Below the pieces are notes generated by a model that did not search any database, was not told the origin of the DNA, and worked only from the letters and a program-made list of their open reading frames with translations. Of a stretch of 64,000 nucleotides of DNA, positions 57,776-64,000 are shown one piece after another; the stretch's first letter is position 1, and the number at the start of each line of letters is the position of its first letter. The position numbers and the translations under genes were made by a program. The DNA comes from Dipylidium caninum (taxonomy: Eukaryota; Platyhelminthes; Cestoda; Cyclophyllidea; Dipylidiidae), in contig QEYB01001476.1 in the NCBI GenBank assembly GCA_017562135.1, positions 1 to 64,000 of the forward strand, given 5' to 3'.

Positions 57776-60700
57776 ACTAGTGACTTGCCACTCTTATCTC
57801 TCCCGATCGTCTGCACATGTAGGATCTTTTCGTCAAACTGATCTCCTTTTCCTATTGGCTGCTACTTAGTGTTAATTTGTAAACAAACAATTGGCTTAAA
57901 AGGAATAAGTTCTTCTCCGATTAGCCACTTGTCCTAGCTAATTCATTTTGCATTATCAGCATTTGCGACAGACGCTGGTCATTGCCTAATCTGCACTTTT
58001 ACCCGTTTGCGGGTTATGCCGACTAGTTCGGGCGCTCTTATCGCTTTGGTACTTACCTTTATCCGTATACACCCTTCGAGACCTTGGATATGCCGCATTA
58101 CGCGCTACCGTCGGCATAAAAAACAACTTGGTAGAAATCAATCAGGGTTTTCGCTAACGAAAATTGACTTAAATTTTCGTATGAGAGAATTTATTGTCCA
58201 CCGACACCATATCACGCTAAGATCCATGCGCCCAATATTGGGATGACTCCACGGCCTCCAAAGGACAGGACAGTATCCATCCTAGGCCAATTTCACCCAG
58301 GACTTGTTCACGAAGTAATCAATGTGGAATCTGCAATCCCACCCCAGAAATGAAATACACAAGCAATAAAATACAACAGTAAGGGTTTATATCATTCTTG
58401 TTTAGCCCATCCCACCATACCGATGCCAGCTCACATACCGGACGTTTCGCCTCGCAACTCCCGAGTCAAACGTACCACCGCTAACTTGCCAGTTGGCGTG
58501 TCCGAATGAGAAAAATTCAGGGACGCCTACGACGCCAATCTTGTAATGATTTGCTCTTGGCGAATGCGAACCTCGCGCCTCCAACTGGGGCCGAGCGGGG
58601 GATGTTGCGACCTCAGACAGCCCTTCCACATGTCTCGTGGCACCAAGTTCCAGACCGAAACCAACCACCACTCCGTCACAGCGACATCCGCTTCCTGAGC
58701 ACATTTCGCTTATGGGCGAAGAATTCATTAGCATAATGCAACAAAATATTGCGAAATGACATGAACGCAATAAATGAAGAGTGTGAACAGCTTAGGTTGT
58801 CAACTTTTAAAAGCCTACATTTCTCAGTAAACTCGGGGCTTAAGAAGTGAATGTTTCTCAAAAAAATGAGTAAGATGACCTCCGTGGCATAAGCTATGTT
58901 GGCGGATACTAGATTAGGAGAAAATGCTGCTAAAGTTTATCAAATGCACGAATTTTCTCCGACATTCTCGCTGTCATTTTATAAGTTTAATTAGCCGAAG
59001 TGATGACGAAACCATAGTGAAGCTCAATTTTTCCTCTGGTCAGAAATATTATCAGAGCCGCCCTTTGCAATGTCGAAATGTGCAAAAAGTCTGTTAATAA
59101 TTGGCTCCATTAGGTGCAATCATCGGCGTTTTAAAGAGGCTGTGCCAGATCCCGGGTTCTTTTAATTCCAGCAAGGCTCGACCTATCGGGAAGTGATCCC
59201 GCACACACAACTAAATGAAAAGTCCCGATAAAGACAGTTAAGCTTCCGCGCATCAAAATCACAAATTTGTTCTGGCAACTCTAAAACAACCATTTTATCA
59301 CAACTCTGTACAACTACGGTAATCTGCTAATCGGAGAAATAAGAGATTCGCTAACAAAAGGGCACAATTGGCCCATGCCGCCCAACGGGAGCTCGTGGAA
59401 GTCGGACCCGGAAACTGATGCTTTGTACGACGAACATCTACGACGTTCGCATTCTCCCTTCGGATGATGCTCGTAATTTCGCTAGAGGCATAGTGGTCTG
59501 GGGATTAAATGGTTACCTCCTCTAGGCAGTTAGAATGGCACAATGTCCCCTGAAGTGAGAACCAGGTCCTCCTTCCGCCTCTACCGCTACCAATGTGCAT
59601 CAGCCACGGACCAGCTCTCGAAGCACATAGGCGCGGAAGTCAGACGCCAAAGCACGCAGTGTTCTGGAAGAGCGGTGGGTGCAAACTCCCCTACTCCGAC
59701 GACCGCCAAACTTCACTACCCAAGAAGGCTCCCTAACAACCACCTAATTTTTGCTGGTTACACCGACAAGTGCCTCTGGATCATGTAGATACGCAACGGG
59801 TGCTCACCAAAACTCACCCTCATTACCGGCGAAATGAAAAATGCCCCGTGTTTTGCTGCCGAAAAAAAAACGCGAATTTGCAGATAGTTGACCGGAATTG
59901 CTTACGAAGGAAAAAGCATGCTTGAGAAAGGCAATTTTTTCAGACTGAAAGCTGAAACCAATACCTCAGAGATAAATTAGCCTCAGCGCCCAAACTCCAC
60001 GATGCCAAATGGGACACCAGCTTCCATGTCGGTCCGCTGAAAAGCTATTCTCTTGACACCCAATCTAAGGGGCCAGGAGGATCTTTGTTCAACCAAACTA
60101 AATCAATCGACCAAAATCATTTTCGATCAGATGCAAGTCAGATTCGCCTTATTCATGAAACGGTCTCTACTTTTACTGTCAAGACACGATTGTAAATCCT
60201 TCAAAAGTTGTTACTATTGTATCTTATGTTTCGTCCTAAAAAAAACAAATTGGGTTGCCTGAAGCGAGGGACAATCGTCGGTGGGCGAAATATGGGATAA
60301 GTAAATGAGGAGGAGGAAATGACACAACTTCATACTGTAGAGAGATTAATTTGTCAACAGTCATTGATTCGATAATGAAGTCGTCGTGTTCTGTCATGCA
60401 TCACCATCGCCCTCGTCGTCATCCTTTAACCGCGCGCCCACGAGGTGCTTCGACACAACCTCTTTCATCAAGCCGAGTCAGCAGTTAATAAGTACAGCTC
60501 TCGTGGGAGCACCATTTGTGAGAGCCCCGAACGAAGGGAATAGGCCCCGATCCCACCCCCAACTACACCCCCAACCTCGGACACAACCACAACCAGAACC
60601 TAGCCGCGTCGGGTCGGGTCGAGGCGCTAAAGCACATCCACCGACCCCTCTGCGCATTGCCCTGCTCACTCGCCCAGGTGCCAGATCTTTCGCACGGGAG

Positions 60701-60939
60701 AATGCAGACAGCACCTAAACTGCTCACATGCACCTGCGCAAAATCTTTGCCCCCCTACCCCACCCGAGTTAGTCCTCCATCTCTATCATTAAATCACGCT
60801 TTGAATTGGCCGACAATCATTCTTCAGGTGGCCCTTAAAAGGACCGTTATCAAGTTTACACTCATGCTCGTCTACCGACTACTTCATCGTCTCCTCACTG
60901 AGGCCAGCAGACGGGGCAAAGCGAGAAAGCAAGCAAGCG
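57776..60939. other. Sequence between the two histone pairs; no H3, H4 or H1 seen
   Basis: I looked for H3, H4 and H1 signatures on both strands and found none. A 122-codon minus opening (58770 to 58402) and a 110-codon opening (60386-60718, +) are unrecognised. A 356-codon forward opening (60657-61727) starts here but runs antisense through the H2A pseudogene, so I treat it as a shadow. Confidence 0.45.
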
Positions 60940-60949
60940 GACGAACTAC

Positions 60950-61293
60950 TACTCGCTGGCTTTTCCGTCTTCTTGGGTGGAAGCACCGCCTGTATACTGG
61001 GCAGCACACCGCCTTGGGCGATTGTCACAATCGCCTAACAACTTGTTCAACTCCTCGTCGTTGCGGATGGCCAACTGCAGGTGACGTGGATGATACGCGT
61101 CTTCTTGTTGTTACGCGCCGCATTGCCCCGCCAACTTCGAGCACTTCGGCCAGCCACAGGTACGCGAGTATAGCAGCCAAGTTAGACTGGTGCTCCGGCA
61201 CCCACCCAACGGGGAATCGCGGGCCCGCACGCCGCCGATCTCGTCTTTCTGCCTTAGCTCGTGACTTGGCTCCCTTTGCCTCTTACAGCTCAT
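60950..61293 (-). pseudogene. Histone H2A pseudogene, copy 2 (frameshifts and internal deletion)
   Basis: Minus strand. From ATG at 61293 the frame shifts almost at once into KGAKSRAKAERR and FPVG. Near 61205 the codons between PVG and VGAGAPV (RIHRLLRKGNYAER in a normal H2A) are missing. LAAILAYL, AEVLEV, GNAARNNKKTRII, HLQLAIRNDEELNKLL and VTIAQGGVLPSIQAVLPPKK then follow in order but spread over three frames. At least four frame changes are needed. It is much closer to normal H2A in residues than copy 1. It lies in the same orientation as the H2B copy 0.9 kb upstream on its strand. Confidence 0.88.
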
Positions 61294-61370
61294 TTCTTTC
61301 AGTCAGTTTCCCCAGTTCAAGCCGCGCGACAACAGTGATCTTTGTCTTCACCCACCCTCACCATCCCCTT

Positions 61371-61453
61371 CTATATAGGTTAACCATCTTCACACTGAGG
61401 CACATTCCTCATTATGCTGCGCTTCGACGCACCTCCTCCTCTCACCTCATTGG
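61371..61453 (-). promoter_or_regulatory. Promoter remnant of H2A copy 2
   Basis: On the minus strand CCAAT (61453-61449) is followed about 75 bp later by CTATATAG (61378-61371), about 80 bp before the ATG at 61293. This is a plausible histone promoter that has outlived its coding region. Confidence 0.4.
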
Positions 61454-62201
61454 CTCGAGCGGCTATAACTTTGCCACCTATTCGTCAACAATCATTTCTC
61501 CCTTTCTTTCAAACAGTCATATCGTTGGGCAATTTGCAATGCCGGTCACAGTGAGGTTGCTGCTGCCGTTGAGACTTGCTGTTACGGTTTCCGCTTCCAC
61601 ATCTCCTACACTGGGTTGTAACACCGTAGCTAGAGCTCCACACGCACTTAGTAAGGAAGATGGAGTTGGTCAGGCGAGGGCAGATAAGAGCAGCAAACAA
61701 GGGGAAGGCGAAAACAGAGAGATTTGATATTGAATTGCTTGCTATCCCCACAACCCTTTCGACAGCCCGCCCCTTGCCATGTCTCCCATCATGCAGTCTA
61801 ACTCGGAAACTTGACTTTATGACAGCACGCAAGCAAACTCCCCTCCATTGCTTCACTCTCTCTTTCTTCCTTGCCTTGACTCGCCTCACCTCGCTCTCGC
61901 TTCGTCCCACTCCGGCCCCGGCCCCGCCCTGGACTTCCCTTTCTACCCGGACACACCGGTACCGAATAGCAGGCTAAAAGAATTCGCCGCCCCATACCAT
62001 AAAACGAAGCTAAATCATTCAAGCCATACAGGCGCAGAGAATTAACGCGCGAGCGAGTGAAGGAGGGAGAGAAAGGCACCAGGGCCGGGGGGACACGTTC
62101 ATTCACCATCGACATTCTTAAGTGAGGACGGAGTAGGTTGAAGTGGAATTAGAGCCGGTTCGTTCAGCCACCCACCCACTACAAACTTACTCTGCTCAGC
62201 T
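61454..62201. other. No supported gene
   Basis: Only shadows and unrecognised openings: the end of the 356-codon frame, 133 codons at 61909-61509 (-) and 105 codons at 61660-61977 (+). The 500 bp 3' of the H2B copy show no clear histone stem-loop; a GGCTCT occurs near 62150 without its pair. Confidence 0.4.
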
Positions 62202-62604
62202 CTACTTCGAGCCGGTGTACTTGGTCACAGTCTTGATGACCTTCGACACCGCATGCTCGGCCAACTCACCCGGCAACAGAAGGCGCTCAGCCGTCTGGAT
62301 CTCTCTGGCTTATGATAGTCCGATTTCTTGATGTACGTGCACCGGACGACTCGACTCATAGCGGCGATACGCTCGAAGATGTCGTTCACGAAAGAGTTCA
62401 TAATCGACCTTGGCTTTCGAGGGGAGAGATGCCCGTATTGGGGGGGTGCACTTGAGACGTAACATCTTGTATATGCAGGTAGCGTAACTCCCCTTTTCCT
62501 CCTCCTCCTCCTCTTCTACTCCTGTTCTTTGCTTTGTCCGTCTTCGCACCTTCACCTTCGACCGCCTTCTTGGCAGCTTTGCCCGACACCACTTTGGTAG
62601 CCAT
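62202..62604 (-). pseudogene. Histone H2B pseudogene, copy 2 (multiple frameshifts)
   Basis: Minus strand, from ATG at 62604: [31 protein letters not shown], then a GGAGGA-repeat expansion in the basic tail. GSYATCIYKML follows in a second frame, QVHPPNTGISP back in the first, and [14 protein letters not shown] in a third. The ESSRLAHYN region is scrambled. The end, [20 protein letters not shown] then VTKYTGSK, closes at TAG 62204-62202. At least four frame changes separate these blocks, so no functional protein is possible. Upstream on its strand CCAAT lies at 62646-62642; no TATA is obvious. Confidence 0.88.
62498..62512. repeat. (CCT)n triplet run inside H2B copy 2
   Basis: Five CCT triplets (AGG on the coding strand), lying where normal H2B has its KKRRRK basic stretch. 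Slippage here probably helped break the gene. Confidence 0.75.
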
Positions 62605-62649
62605 GTAATAGTCCTTAGTCGTAGTCACAGCGAGAGCAAGGATTGGGTA

Positions 62650-64000
62650 CAGTGCAGCTCAAGACAGCCCGACTACTACCCACTGGCAAGATGCGCCACC
62701 CTCCTCCTCCGCCTCCTTTATTCGGCATGCATGCAACCTCCCAAATTGCATTTAACACTGCCTCCCTCACTCCCTCCGCCCTCCGCAACTCTAGACGTCC
62801 CCGTACTTTGCACTATTGCCTTTTCAAAAATTGCCTAAAACTCCAACATTATCTTCTTCTAATTGGTTATCATACTTGTGTCTTTGATACTCATCAACCG
62901 TGGTCATATTTTGTCCCTAGCACTCTTGCACACGTCCTGCAATCATTCTACAAGCTGTCTCATTTACTATATTTCGAAAATGTGCACCTTTCACGCAACA
63001 GGACAAACTTTGTCAACATTCACTACGCTCAATTTATATTGCATACTTTCAAAACTGCAAGCACTTTAGGCACAAAGTAACATAGAGGGATGGGCGAATT
63101 CCACAGTTTACTGCGCCAATTCCCTCTTCTCACGCCTACCAGTTCTTCCTCGATAAAGTATGTAACGGCAATGGTGTGGCACACCTAGGAGCTTCAATCT
63201 GATCTTTAGGTAGGCAAGAAAAACAGACTTTCTGACACTTCACCCCATCATTTTCATTTTTGCATGTCAATCAGATTTAATCTCAAGGTTAGCGGAGGTT
63301 TATATTGGCATCTACGCTGTAAATGACGCGGTCTGGCCACCCCTCTTCCGCCATCTGCAACTTTTACATATTCACCTCACCTACGCCAATTCCAACCAAA
63401 TATTCACTTTCAACGGTCACAAGTTTCATTTTAACACCTCCCCCCACAATCCATCCTTCTTCCTCTCGACATCTTCTGCTTCCGGTCCGTCAAATATCCA
63501 TTTCACACAATTTCCAAACTTTCGAAAGCCTCTCCAGGACAATGCATTGCCACGTTTGCTGCCTACCTGCCTGCCTCTTCACCTAATCATTTCTACTCCA
63601 ACATCCATTTCAACATTGCCTCCCTCCCTCCCTCTTCACTCCACTCTTCTTCAAATCCCCAGTCATCGTCTCTGCTCTTCGTCTGTAATAATCCCCATAT
63701 ACACATAGGTGCATACACACTTACATCACACTTAGGTGAATAATGAGAATTTCCGCATTATCAATTGAGACCACTAGCAACTTAAAAAATGTCTACTTAA
63801 ATTTATACCAATGGTGCAAACACTCACGTCCAATTAATAAATGCTGGGCGTATCCAATATGACAAGCACAAAGCCAATCAGACCCACCTACTAACCTTAT
63901 TATAATTCCTACTTACAGAACACTCCTACGCTAGGCCCCAAAAGAGTGGCATCAAGTCCAGCAATACTAAAAAGAACAACCTTTTTTACCACAAGAAGAC
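62650..64000. other. Unrecognised sequence to window end
   Basis: A 145-codon opening (62643-63080, +) is unrecognised. 63.32-63.67 kb is C/T-rich on the plus strand, and 63.7-64.0 kb is A/T-rich with no repeat I could match. Confidence 0.4.

Noticed and set aside
60657..61727. The longest opening in the window (356 codons, +)
   Set aside because: It runs antisense through the H2A pseudogene and its promoter remnant, in a GC-rich stretch with few stops. Its composition is low-complexity and no motif is recognisable.
1..64000. CRISPR array, bacterial operons, rRNA genes, 5S, U6 or spliced-leader RNA
   Set aside because: I looked for regularly spaced short repeats and for characteristic motifs of these RNAs on both strands and saw none. 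A CGATCTCGTC near 61.24 kb is part of the H2A pseudogene, not 5S rRNA.
1..64000. Reverse transcriptase, integrase or transposase remnants
   Set aside because: No YADD/YVDD-type, HHCC, DDE-spaced or chromodomain motifs are visible in the translated openings, so I could not assign any repeat to a known transposon class.

Overview
This looks like nuclear DNA of a eukaryote, most likely an invertebrate and possibly a flatworm. There are no tightly packed ORFs, no operons and no Shine-Dalgarno-led genes. The only recognisable genes are broken histone H2A and H2B copies. The better H2B begins [14 protein letters not shown], which resembles flatworm H2B as I remember it; the taxon is inference from that one protein. 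No intact gene of a family I know is visible in 64 kb. Most ORFs are short, and their size fits chance openings or shadows of repeats.

Layout. About 0.02-6.4 kb is unrecognised, with a (GA)n microsatellite; a T7-promoter-like 14-mer sits at the very first bases. 6.4-10.3 kb is a mosaic of repeat modules (called R3-R6 here) that includes two tRNA-Gly-like segments. 10.3-13.5 kb is unrecognised. 13.5-21 kb holds scattered pairs of old repeats (R7, R8, R11, R13, R14). 22.3-23.6 kb, 27.8-28.2 kb and 52.1-53.5 kb are three copies of one long repeat (R1). 29.1-34.5 kb has more R7 and R8 copies plus a short tandem pair (R12). 34.85-36.6 kb is a tandem pair (R9) interrupted by a young-looking segment (R10), whose near-identical partner lies inverted at 39.0-39.2 kb. 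A third R9 copy lies inverted at 54.2-54.9 kb. 42.7-45.4 kb repeats the module set of 7.8-10.3 kb with one module inverted and a third tRNA-Gly-like segment. 46.65-51.1 kb is a direct tandem duplication with a period near 2.2 kb. 53.7 kb has a purine minisatellite.

56.4-62.65 kb holds two decayed histone pairs: H2B(+)/H2A(-) at 56.6-57.8 kb and H2A(-)/H2B(-) at 60.9-62.6 kb. All four copies are frameshifted or internally deleted. Two keep TATA/CCAAT-like promoter remnants.

The window therefore carries no working pathway that I can see. Its interest lies in the repeats: many low-copy, strongly diverged families in both orientations, a pol III-type tRNA-Gly-like unit joined to fixed flanking modules, and reading frames that appear conserved between copies. 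All repeat boundaries were set by eye and may be off by tens of bases. Repeat names R1-R14 are mine.
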